In this document: piece after piece, positions 7,079 to 13,716 of the stretch
Layout: the number at the start of each line of letters is the position of its first letter
How positions within the stretch are numbered: position 1 is the first letter of the stretch
Assembly (NCBI GenBank): GCA_030592465.1
Contig: JAUVJB010000058.1
Location: 1-13,717, forward strand
Direction of reading: 5' to 3'
DNA: 13,717 nucleotides
Source: Bacteroidota bacterium
GTDB taxonomy: Bacteria; Bacteroidota; Bacteroidia; Bacteroidales; B39-G9
Notes under the pieces: generated by a model
Told to the model about the DNA's origin: nothing
The model's input: the letters and a program-made list of their open reading frames with translations, nothing else
The model's database searches: none
Translations under genes and position numbers: made by a program

Positions 7079-7358
7079 GAATAAATACTTTTTATGCTTT
7101 AAATATTGTCTCTTCATATTCGTCTGTTGCATTTGATAATAATGTGATACCTCCTCCTACGTTAAAAGAGATGTTTTTATTGTGATAAAACAAGGTTCTT
7201 ATTAAAATATTAAAATCCATATCTTGATTAAAATTTATATAACCATAAGAACCTGTATATGTACCTCTGCCTTGTTTTTCGAGCTCTTCGATTATTTGGC
7301 AAGCTCTAATTTTTGGGCAGCCGGAAATTGAGCCGCCCGGGAATATAACTTTTACAAT
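7079..7358 (-). pseudogene. Truncated duplicate of the 3' part of pabB
   Basis: Positions 7096-7358 align without gaps to 5151-5413 of pabB with 16 mismatches in 263 bp by my count (about 94%), corresponding to PabB residues 347-434. The match continues for about 20 bp past a 2-base insertion that creates a stop right after FKA (7092-7094). At the other end an in-frame TAA lies just upstream and no start codon is present, so it cannot make PabB. Only four codons change the amino acid (Ala to Val, Leu to Ile, Pro to Thr, Val to Thr); about ten differences are silent, suggesting divergence while still selected. Its upstream end overlaps the stop codon of the nuclease gene. Likely a relic of a tandem pabA-pabB duplication later cut by a deletion, or of recombination with a related pabB. 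Confidence 0.92.
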
Positions 7359-8608
7359 TTTTTATTATATAATTTTATATGATTTTCGTTCTCAATTATC
7401 ATAGATGGAGTACCATTAAACTCTGAAATTTTACCTTTTACATAAATTTGTTTTCCTTGCAAAAAATCTTTGGGCTTGTAGCTAAAATTTACTACATTGT
7501 TCGAAAAAATTGTTACCGTAAAAATTTGATTAGGAAATTTTTTGTCTATGCTTAAAAAGATATTTCCTTTCCTTGATTTATAAACACTAACAACCGTTCC
7601 ACAGATAGTAACTTTATTGCCCGAATTAACGAATATTTTAGCTTGCAACGTATTAAAACAGTTACGCTTCAAGTCTTTCATATTCATTGGTAAAACATCG
7701 TCTTGTTGCGATTTTGGCAACCATTTTATAGGGTCAATTTCTCGTTCCATTTTATTTTCAATATTGTCGGGCAAGCCTACGTAGAAATTTATTCCTGTTA
7801 ATTTTTCAACGCTATCAATAGTAACAGCGTAAGTTTCAATTGGTTGAGTAATTTTTTTATTTGGCATTATAAAGCCTATTCCTATTTTATTTAATGAATC
7901 GTAAGCTATTTTAAAAAAGTAATTTGGAATAGAAACTTGGTTTATACTTCGCGTAACAATGTCGAGACTATCGGTTAAAACAGGACCAGTTACAACCATA
8001 AGTGCAGTATTGTTTTCGGTAACATAGCTTCGCATAAAGTCTTCTAATTTTGCCCACCCACCACGATTAAATGCTGCACGTTGAGGCGACATGTTTGAAT
8101 ACAGATACGATTCTGAAATTGCCGTTGCCGACCATCTAAAATCAGCAGAAGGAGCAAGGTGACCTCTATCAAAGCCAAAGCCATCATATTTATAAGTTCC
8201 ATCTAATTTTTGAGTTTTTATAAAATAGTCTTTTTCAACAGCCGACCCCGTTTTTACTGCGGTATCTATACGAAAATTATTTGTCCTCCCAAAACGTCCA
8301 AAAGCAATATCTGGTGTAATAATATGTGCAACCCATTTTGCCTGTTCGTGTTTTTCAACATAAACAAGTTCCATAGCTGTATGTTTAACTATTTGCTCAT
8401 TTGGAAGTAATTCGGGTAAACCATATTTTTCGAGGTTAAACCTTAATTTTTCTAATTTTATATTTTCTAAAATACTATATAAACTATCCTTTTGGTTATT
8501 AAGTAAAGATATTTCGTTCTCAATAGACTGAATATTTGCATTATAATTTTGACTAAATCCTTGATATGCAAATAAAACCAAAATAAAAATTGCGATTAGT
8601 GTTTTCAT
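7352..8608 (-). CDS. Secreted DNA/RNA non-specific endonuclease (NUC1 family) with C-terminal OB-like domain
   Basis: 418 residues. Residues 1-20 are a signal peptide (MKTLIAIFILVLFAYQGFSQ), so the enzyme is exported. Residues about 22-60 look like a short coiled coil. The His-Me finger nuclease domain (about 75-300) shows FGFDRGHLAPSADF with catalytic His150, then SNMSPQRAAFNRGGWAKLED with Asn181 as metal ligand and Glu189; the Asn-to-Glu spacing of 8 equals that of Serratia nuclease Asn119/Glu127. Such enzymes cut DNA and RNA with Mg2+ and scavenge nutrients or clear extracellular DNA. Residues about 318-415 form a beta-rich region (KVTICGTVVSVYKSRKGNIFLSID ... QIYVKGKISEFNG) resembling an OB-fold nucleic-acid-binding domain, not part of the minimal family. 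There is no T9SS tail, so it may be periplasmic or leave by another route. The last codons abut the pabB fragment, so the native C-terminus may have been altered at that junction. Confidence 0.93.
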   Translation of the reverse strand: MKTLIAIFILVLFAYQGFSQNYNANIQSIENEISLLNNQKDSLYSILENIKLEKLRFNLEKYGLPELLPNEQIVKHTAMELVYVEKHEQAKWVAHIITPDIAFGRFGRTNNFRIDTAVKTGSAVEKDYFIKTQKLDGTYKYDGFGFDRGHLAPSADFRWSATAISESYLYSNMSPQRAAFNRGGWAKLEDFMRSYVTENNTALMVVTGPVLTDSLDIVTRSINQVSIPNYFFKIAYDSLNKIGIGFIMPNKKITQPIETYAVTIDSVEKLTGINFYVGLPDNIENKMEREIDPIKWLPKSQQDDVLPMNMKDLKRNCFNTLQAKIFVNSGNKVTICGTVVSVYKSRKGNIFLSIDKKFPNQIFTVTIFSNNVVNFSYKPKDFLQGKQIYVKGKISEFNGTPSMIIENENHIKLYNKKL

Positions 8609-8633
8609 AATTGTATGTTAAATTGAATTGTAA

Positions 8634-8665
8634 AGATATAAATAATTTAAAAATTATTTATATCT
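8634..8665. promoter_or_regulatory. 32-bp palindrome upstream of the nuclease gene
   Basis: AGATATAAATAATTT (8634-8648) and AAATTATTTATATCT (8651-8665) are a perfect 15-bp inverted repeat with a 2-base centre, 25 bp upstream of the nuclease ATG. With almost no loop it suits a dimeric DNA-binding protein or DNA cruciform better than an RNA terminator. TATCTTTA at its near edge on the minus strand resembles a -7 box with one mismatch, so an operator role over the promoter is possible. Confidence 0.5.
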
Positions 8666-8742
8666 AAAATAAAAGGTCGTTATATTATTTGGGATAAGTT
8701 GCCGCGAAATTATACAGATGGAATAAAGTTCACATTTGATTT

Positions 8743-8865
8743 ATGAGTTCAGCATAAAAAGGGTGCTTTTGTCATTGCGAACGAAGTCCGGCAATCTTAA
8801 TCGTATGAAATACAGAGGAATAGATTACTTCGCTCCTCGCAATAATGTATTTATACCGAACTCAT
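8743..8865. mobile_element. MITE-like palindromic element
   Basis: The outer arms ATGAGTTCAGCATAA (8743-8757) and TTATACCGAACTCAT (8851-8865) pair at 13 of 15 positions. Inside, ATTGCGA (8774-8780) pairs with TCGCAAT (8837-8843), and GAACGAAGT and AATCT pair in part with ACTTCG and AGATT. The core (CATTGCGA..GAAG ... CTTCG..CCTCGCAAT) resembles a dispersed repeat I recall from many bacterial genomes. It is GC-richer than its surroundings and has no coding capacity. About 123 bp; fits a non-autonomous element moved by a transposase in trans. Confidence 0.65.
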
Positions 8866-8869
8866 TTAT

Positions 8870-8971
8870 ATGAAAAAAAAGTGGTTGTTATTCCCTGAAG
8901 CCATTTCTCTGATAATTTTAATAATTATATTCGTTTTAATATTGCAAGGACTGAGCATGAAATTCAGTTAA
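8870..8971 (+). CDS. Possible 33-residue single-pass membrane peptide
   Basis: ATG at 8870 opens 33 codons ending in TAA (8969-8971). The peptide starts with MKKKWLLFPEA, continues with a strongly hydrophobic run of about 17 residues (ISLIILIIIFVLILQGL) and ends SMKFS. The positive N-terminus and hydrophobic segment would place it in the inner membrane. It begins 5 bp after the right end of the palindromic element at 8743-8865. I see no clear promoter, and AT-rich DNA easily encodes Ile/Leu/Phe runs, so chance is a real alternative. Function unknown. Confidence 0.3.
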   Translation: MKKKWLLFPEAISLIILIIIFVLILQGLSMKFS

Positions 8972-9246
8972 CCGTTGAGAGATTAAATATTTTTTTTAAA
9001 AAAAAATAGTGTTTTATGTTTTTACTTTTTACAAACGTGAGAAAAACTCACGTTTGTATATATTAAGGTTTTAAAATTTATAATTAAATCAGCTTAAGAA
9101 ATTAATCCGTCTGCTGACAGACTGTGTAATCTGTGGTTACCCTGTTTTTTTTGAGAGGATACATTGAGAAGTTGATTTAGCTTAAGTTGGGTTTGTAATT
9201 TAAACCATAATAAAATTTTCATTTTGTCAGATAGAAAATTCTAAAA
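8972..9246. other. Non-coding stretch with small hairpins
   Basis: I find no gene here. It holds the perfect hairpin at 9030-9058 (separate entry) and a small stem GTCTG/CAGAC (9109-9122), which sits in sequence (AATCCGTCTGC, GTGTAATCTGTGGTTAC) of a kind common in dispersed repeats. AGCTTAAG occurs twice (about 9090 and 9180), and TTTAAACCAT (9199-9208) recurs at 9326-9335. Confidence 0.5.
9030..9058. repeat. Perfect 12-bp hairpin of unknown role
   Basis: TACAAACGTGAG (9030-9041) and CTCACGTTTGTA (9047-9058) pair fully around a 5-base A loop. Neither strand has a T-tract after the stem, so it is not a standard terminator. It lies 60 bp after the possible membrane peptide. It could be a structured RNA end, a processing site or a binding site. 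Confidence 0.5.
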
Positions 9247-9279
9247 TAAAAAAAGCTGTTTGTTTAATACAAGCAGCTT
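9247..9279 (-). terminator. Intrinsic terminator of the 79-codon gene
   Basis: On the minus strand AAGCTGCTTG pairs with CAAACAGCTT (9 of 10; plus 9270-9279 and 9253-9262) around a 7-base loop, followed by a T-tract (plus A-run 9248-9254). It lies about 70 bp after the stop at 9352, and no other minus-strand gene upstream of it needs one. This supports that gene being real. Confidence 0.75.
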
Positions 9280-9305
9280 CTTTTGTTACACCAAACAGTC
9301 CTCTC

Positions 9306-9338
9306 ATCATGGTTTAAGTTACGATTTTAAACCATGAT
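9306..9338. repeat. Perfect 12-bp inverted repeat after the 79-codon gene
   Basis: ATCATGGTTTAA (9306-9317) and TTAAACCATGAT (9327-9338) pair fully with a 9-base loop. It lies between the stop codon of the small gene and its terminator, so it would form a first 3'-UTR hairpin. The TTTAAACCAT arm is repeated at 9199-9208 beyond the terminator, hinting at a degenerate repeat rather than a gene-specific signal. Confidence 0.45.
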
Positions 9339-9351
9339 AATGAGCTATGTA

Positions 9352-9591
9352 TTAATTCAAATTTAATTCAATCGTGTTTGACGATTTTAGTTTGATAACA
9401 TCATACGATTTCGAATAATTAATAATATTATTAATTATTTTTTGACTTGGTTCAAATTTCAGTTTATCTAAAATTTTGAAAACATCATTAAACGCATCAA
9501 AATTAATATTAAAATTATTTTTCACGGAATCCGTGATTTTGTTATTACTAAAATTATTAACTAAATAAAATAAAGTAAATTTTTTGTTCAT
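9352..9591 (-). CDS. Small hypothetical cytosolic protein (79 residues)
   Basis: 79 residues starting MNKKFTLFYLVNNFSNNKIT. No signal peptide, membrane segment or metal motif. It is predicted mostly helical: an amphipathic stretch (FNINFDAFNDVFKILDKL), then FEPSQKIINNIINYSKSYDV, and a polar tail. The pattern of two helices and a P/S-x-x-I-I-x-x-I-I-x-Y-S-K segment reminds me of small Bacteroidota proteins of unknown function, but I cannot name a family. Supporting it: ordinary residue composition for this genome, a start with room for a leader, and a well-placed terminator. No good TAnnTTTG box lies just upstream. A spurious ORF remains possible. Confidence 0.55.
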   Translation of the reverse strand: MNKKFTLFYLVNNFSNNKITDSVKNNFNINFDAFNDVFKILDKLKFEPSQKIINNIINYSKSYDVIKLKSSNTIELNLN

Positions 9592-9805
9592 AGGCTTATT
9601 TTTTGTGTGTATATTAATTAACGCAAATCGAAGTTATTTAGTATTTGAAAGATTGAATTTTTTTTATTGATATCAAAAAATAATTTAAAAGAACTGTGTT
9701 ATTTCCTAAAAAAATAATTTTTATTTATAAATATTTTTTTTTAAGATTTTGTTTCCATCAAAATAAGTAGCTTTATTCATTTATTGGTTAAATTTTATAT
9801 TTATT
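9592..9805. other. AT-rich non-coding stretch
   Basis: No convincing gene or structure. Very AT-rich, with A and T runs around 9660-9750. It would hold the leader and promoter of the 79-codon minus-strand gene, but I could not find a matching -7 box. Confidence 0.4.
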
Positions 9806-9892
9806 AGTCCACTCCGAAAAGTGTTTTTCGTAATCGCAATCCGCCGGTCGGCGAATCGCAATAACGTCTATGAAATCTTTTCAGAGTGGACT
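9806..9892. mobile_element. MITE-like element with CTTTTCGGAGTGGACT ends
   Basis: The terminal arms AGTCCACTCCGAAAAG (9806-9821) and CTTTTCAGAGTGGACT (9877-9892) pair at 15 of 16 positions. The 55-bp interior is unusually GC-rich for this region and contains a small stem CGCCG/CGGCG (9842-9853) flanked by two direct copies of TCGCAAT (9834-9840, 9856-9862). The same heptamer lies in the 8743-8865 element. TTTATT occurs at 9800-9805 and 9895-9900 and could be a target duplication, though such a word is common here. Related arms occur at 1922-1938 and 5011-5027. Confidence 0.7.
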
Positions 9893-10034
9893 CGTTTATT
9901 GATTTTGATATTTTTAACGAATATGAAATTTATTTTATTATCATTTCTGTAAAAAAAATAACAAATATTTCTTAAAGACCATGAAATCAAAAAATTATCG
10001 GAAAATGATATTTAAAATTATTAGGAAATACGTC

Positions 10035-10064
10035 TTTGTTTAGTTAATTATTTGAATAAATTTG
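10035..10064 (+). promoter_or_regulatory. Upstream tandem promoter of the C11 peptidase gene
   Basis: TTTG (10035-10038), an 18-bp spacer and TAAATTTG (10057-10064) fit the Bacteroidota -33/-7 pattern, one base short of ideal spacing. The -7 box lies inside the first copy of the 35-bp direct repeat (10044-10078). The implied leader is about 200 bases. Confidence 0.45.
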
Positions 10065-10132
10065 TTAAATTTTTAAAAATATAATGTTTTGATTTCATTA
10101 ATTATTTGAATAAATTTGTCAAATTTTTAAAA
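10044..10132 (+). repeat. 35-bp direct repeat pair carrying promoter -7 boxes
   Basis: Copy 1 (10044-10078) and copy 2 (10098-10132) are identical but for one T/C change and lie 54 bp start to start. Each begins TTAATTATTTGAATAAATTT. Each contains TAAATTTG, so the duplication also duplicated a promoter element. The 19-bp spacer between copies supplies the TTTG of the second promoter. Confidence 0.85.
10088..10118 (+). promoter_or_regulatory. Main promoter of the C11 peptidase gene
   Basis: TTTG (10088-10091), exactly 19 bp, then TAAATTTG (10111-10118) is a full match to the Bacteroidota consensus TTTG-N19-TAnnTTTG. It lies about 150 bp before the ATG at 10272, leaving a long AT-rich leader in which I see no clear riboswitch or Shine-Dalgarno site. 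Confidence 0.6.
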
Positions 10133-10271
10133 TTGAATTATTCAGGTTAAGCAGTATCTGTAAGAAAACTCTGTAATATGCTTTATTATTGATATTGCAT
10201 TATGTTATTGTAAACGTTCTGTTGTACATAAATTAAATAAAAAAGTAATTATTAAATTAACAAAATCAACT

Positions 10272-13200
10272 ATGGAAAAAATTTTCAAAAAAAAGGGAAT
10301 AAAATTTATATTATTATTTTCGGTAATTGTATTTACTAACTTTCAATTAGTTCTTTCACAATCATATTGTACTGCTTCCGGCGGTTGTGACGAGTATATT
10401 CAAAATGTTAAAATTGGTACAATTGATAATACATCAGAATGCGATGAATATCATGATTACACTTCATTATCAACAGATTTGAATATTGGTTGTTATTATC
10501 CTATTGAAATTACTATTGGAGATTATTTCAGTAATGATGACATTGGATGTTGGATTGATTGGAATAACGATAAAGATTTTGAGGATAGTGGAGAATCAAT
10601 TACTATACCTTCTTCTTCAACAGGAACAGCAACTATTAATGTTCCGGCAAGTGCTGTTGTTGGCATTACGCGAATGAGGGTTAGAGTTGTATATAGCACG
10701 CCTTTATCTCCTTGTGGAACTTCAACTTATGGTGAAGTTGAAGATTATACAATAAACATTACAAATAATACAGAACCGGAAATTCAAGTTAAAAATGGTT
10801 CAACCGATATTAATGTTTCCGATACTTTGAATATTTCCGGTTATACAAGTATTGGTTCTTATGAAGATATTACCTTTACTGTTTATAACATGGGAAATAT
10901 TGATTTAACAATTGGCACGGTAAGTGAAAATTCTGATCAATATAGTATTTTACAGCAACCTGATTTTGTATTAGTACCAAATAGCAGTACAGAATTTATT
11001 CTTCGTTTTCAACCAACAAGCGATGGTGAAAAAATTACAACAATTCAATTTAACAATAATGACAATGATGAAAATCCTTTTAATTTTAAAGTTGCAATGA
11101 AAGGAGGGGAACAAACTCCTGTTGATTGGACATTTATGGTTTATCTTTTAGAAGATGGCACCGGTCTTAATGGTGCTGAAGATATTAATGAATGGGAAGT
11201 AAACGGTTCTGTTGATGGTCAGGTCAATTATATTGTTTTATACGATGCACAGAATGATGTTAATGATGGAATATATTATGTCGAAAAAGACCCCGGTGGA
11301 GATAATGGAACTATTGTTTCGCAAATTGTTAGCACAGTGCTTGGCACAGACCCAAACATGGATGATTGGCATACACTTAAAGATTTTATGATTTGGACAA
11401 ACAATAATTATCCTGCTGAACATTATGGGATATCTCTCTGGGACCATGGAAGCGGGATATTTAAAAATCAGCAGAATAAAAATATTACAAAAGGTTGTGT
11501 TGGTGATATGAAATTATGGCAATTAGACAATGCCCTCGAAGAGTTTACTGCTTCTATTGGCCGAAAAGTTGATATTGTCGGTTTTGATGTTTGTTTACTT
11601 GGGCAAATTGAAACTGCTTATCAATTAAAAGATTATTCTGATTATGTAATTGCATCAGAAAAAACAGAGCCGGGCGATGGTTGGGATTATGATAATTCTT
11701 TCACCGAATTAAATTCTAATCCCGGAATTTCTGCATCTCAGCTTGCAACAAATATTGTTGAAGCTTATATTGATTCATACTCTTCCAGTGTTACACAAGC
11801 TGCTACTTCAACTGCTGCTTTAGAGAGTTATTTGATTCCTGCAGTAAATGCGTTTTCAGATTCTCTTATCTCGTATCTTTATGATTATAAAACACAAATT
11901 AAAAGTGCTCGCGATAATGCTTGGAATTCTTCATATAATGCAGATCATAAAGATTTAGGTGATTTTGCATTAAATATTACAAATTCTACAAGTTTACCGG
12001 ACGGATTAAAAACAGCTGCACAAAGTGTTCTCAATGCCATTGATACTGCAGTTATTGCTGAAGGACACATTGGTAATGACGGTGCAACAGGTTTAAAAGT
12101 TTGGATGACGGAAACTTTTGAAAATGAGGGCTCGTTAAAAACTCTTTATCTTGATTCTTTAATATTCAGTCAAACTAAATGGGATGAGTATTTAATCAAT
12201 TATCAAAATCCTCAATCACCTGTTCCCGTTGGTGGTACGGCACACACAAACAACAATCCTATTTGTTCAGGTAATAGCACAACTATAACATTATCAGATT
12301 ATAATGGTAATATTCAATGGCAACAATCACTGACTTACGACGGAACTTATGTAAATGTTACAGGAGGAAGCGGTGCAAATTCTGATATATACACAACACC
12401 CGAATTAATAGAGACTACTTTTTACAGAGCTGCTTTATCACATTCCGGTTATACAACTGTTTATTCAACAATCGATTCTGTGAATGTATTGCCAATGCCT
12501 GAACCGGGAACTGCAACAGCTGAAACTGATATTTTTTGTTCTAATGGCTCAACTATTATTACTCTCGACAATTTTGTAGGTGATATTCAATGGCAGCAAT
12601 TATCACCTACTACTGATGATACTTATGTTAATGTTATTGATGGAACCGGTGCAAATACCGATACATATACAACTGCAGATTTAACCACTACTAAATCTTT
12701 TAGAGCACAAGTTACTAATCCACAAAGTGGATGTCTCGGTTTTTCAAATGTTGTAACTTTAACAATAAATCAGTTATCGGTTGGAGGCACTGCTTTTACT
12801 AATGATAGTATAATTTGTGAGGGAAATACTTCAACAATTTCTGTATCAGATTATTATGGTAATATTCAATGGCAGCAAGCATCAAACTATGATGGTGCTT
12901 ACTCTGATATTTCAGATGCTGTTAATGACACTATTACTACCGATGAATTAAGTGCAACAACATACTTTAGAGCAGTTGTAACAAATGGTATTTGTGAAAA
13001 CAATACTTCTAATATATTACCGGTTATTGTTAATTATATTCCTATTGCAGAGTTTTCTTATAATGTTGTTGGTAGTAATACTATAAATTTTGTTGATAAT
13101 TCATCTTATGCAACATCATATTTATGGAAATTTGGCGATGGAGAAACTGATACTGTTGCAAACCCAACTCATGTGTATTCAAACAATGATGATTTTAAAG

Positions 13201-13535
13201 TAGTTCAAATTGTGAACAATTCATGCGGACAAGATTCTATTGAAAAAAACATTACTTTTGTTGGTATAGATAATATTAATAATGACAATTATGTAAATAT
13301 TTATCCTAATCCCAATAACGGAAGGTTTGATTTAGAACTAAATTCAAATCAATATGGAAAAATTAGCATAAAAATATTTAATATTTCCGGTCAAGAAATT
13401 TATTCAAAAAATATTAATAAAAATTCAAATCAATTAATTGAAAATATTAATTTAAGCTACTTTAAATCAGGTATTTATCAATTAAGGATTGTTTCTCTGA
13501 ATAATGTAATGAATACAAAAATAATTATTAAATAG
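10272..13535 (+). CDS. Secreted clostripain-family (C11) cysteine peptidase with GEVED, Ig-like, PKD and T9SS sorting domains
   Basis: 1087 residues. Order: signal peptide (1-30, ends VLSQ); GEVED domain (about 31-165, motif YGEVEDYTINI, several Cys that may form disulphides); choice-of-anchor-D/ASPM-like beta domain (about 169-280); peptidase C11 domain (about 284-645); three Ig-like repeats (about 652-740, 745-834, 836-922), each with the core GN/DIQWQQ; PKD domain (about 923-997, YLWKFGDGETD); type A T9SS sorting domain (about 1006-1087, YPNPNNGRFDLEL ... SGIYQLRIV). The catalytic pair should be His392 (LWDHGSG) and Cys441 (GFDVCLLGQIE). The product should cross the inner membrane by Sec, the outer membrane by the T9SS, and stay at the surface or be released as the tail is cut. 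Clostripain itself cleaves after Arg; the specificity here is not shown. It probably digests extracellular protein. Two tandem promoters precede it. No convincing terminator follows. Confidence 0.93.
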   Translation: MEKIFKKKGIKFILLFSVIVFTNFQLVLSQSYCTASGGCDEYIQNVKIGTIDNTSECDEYHDYTSLSTDLNIGCYYPIEITIGDYFSNDDIGCWIDWNNDKDFEDSGESITIPSSSTGTATINVPASAVVGITRMRVRVVYSTPLSPCGTSTYGEVEDYTINITNNTEPEIQVKNGSTDINVSDTLNISGYTSIGSYEDITFTVYNMGNIDLTIGTVSENSDQYSILQQPDFVLVPNSSTEFILRFQPTSDGEKITTIQFNNNDNDENPFNFKVAMKGGEQTPVDWTFMVYLLEDGTGLNGAEDINEWEVNGSVDGQVNYIVLYDAQNDVNDGIYYVEKDPGGDNGTIVSQIVSTVLGTDPNMDDWHTLKDFMIWTNNNYPAEHYGISLWDHGSGIFKNQQNKNITKGCVGDMKLWQLDNALEEFTASIGRKVDIVGFDVCLLGQIETAYQLKDYSDYVIASEKTEPGDGWDYDNSFTELNSNPGISASQLATNIVEAYIDSYSSSVTQAATSTAALESYLIPAVNAFSDSLISYLYDYKTQIKSARDNAWNSSYNADHKDLGDFALNITNSTSLPDGLKTAAQSVLNAIDTAVIAEGHIGNDGATGLKVWMTETFENEGSLKTLYLDSLIFSQTKWDEYLINYQNPQSPVPVGGTAHTNNNPICSGNSTTITLSDYNGNIQWQQSLTYDGTYVNVTGGSGANSDIYTTPELIETTFYRAALSHSGYTTVYSTIDSVNVLPMPEPGTATAETDIFCSNGSTIITLDNFVGDIQWQQLSPTTDDTYVNVIDGTGANTDTYTTADLTTTKSFRAQVTNPQSGCLGFSNVVTLTINQLSVGGTAFTNDSIICEGNTSTISVSDYYGNIQWQQASNYDGAYSDISDAVNDTITTDELSATTYFRAVVTNGICENNTSNILPVIVNYIPIAEFSYNVVGSNTINFVDNSSYATSYLWKFGDGETDTVANPTHVYSNNDDFKVVQIVNNSCGQDSIEKNITFVGIDNINNDNYVNIYPNPNNGRFDLELNSNQYGKISIKIFNISGQEIYSKNINKNSNQLIENINLSYFKSGIYQLRIVSLNNVMNTKIIIK

Positions 13536-13671
13536 TATCACAAAAATTTTGTAAGTTCTCAATAATTAGTGGTTATAAAGGCTAAAGGCTAAAGTAAAAA
13601 GGCTAAAATAAAAAGTATTTCAAAATTATTTGTTTTATTTGTTTTAACACATATTGAACATAGAATATTTT
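13536..13671. repeat. Gap with GGCTAAA short repeats
   Basis: Between the peptidase stop codon and the window end, GGCTAAA occurs three times within about 13580-13608, mixed with AAGTAAAAA and AAATAAAAA runs. This looks like low-complexity slippage sequence. I see no strong hairpin terminator for the peptidase gene here; ACAAAAATTTTGT at about 13540 is too tight to form a stem. Confidence 0.4.
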
Positions 13672-13716
13672 TTAGCTTTGAGATTCTTTTACTAAATTAT
13701 CTATTTCATCATTTAA
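13672..13716 (-). CDS. Possible 3' end of a minus-strand gene, cut by the window
   Basis: On the minus strand one frame reads LNDEIDNLVKESQS and stops at TAA (13672-13674), open to the window edge. The heptad-like polar/hydrophobic pattern looks like the end of a helical protein. Only 14 codons are visible, so this is weak; no family can be named. Confidence 0.25.
   Translation of the reverse strand, partial: LNDEIDNLVKESQS

Noticed and set aside
7092..7357. The pabB-like fragment as a functional short gene
   Set aside because: No start codon in frame, an in-frame stop just upstream, and less than one fifth of the protein.
8210..8410. Plus-strand 66-codon ORF inside the nuclease gene
   Set aside because: Antisense to the nuclease catalytic region; no independent support.
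9981..10043. 20-codon basic ORF (starts MKSKNYRKMIF) before the tandem promoters
   Set aside because: Too short, overlaps the first promoter and repeat copy, no sign of selection visible.
8609..10271. CRISPR array or tRNA genes in the gene-poor stretch
   Set aside because: The repeats differ from one another and are not regularly spaced; no cloverleaf with a T-loop GTTCRA and matching stems was found.
10486..10677. 63-codon ORF in another frame of the peptidase gene
   Set aside because: Lies wholly in the GEVED-encoding part of a clear gene.
11238..11447. Minus-strand 69-codon ORF inside the peptidase gene
   Set aside because: Antisense to the C11 domain including the catalytic His region; a shadow.
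12306..12880. Nucleotide repeats as a CRISPR or mobile repeat
   Set aside because: Three copies in frame about 275 bp apart encode the GN/DIQWQQ core of Ig-like domains; explained by protein repeats.
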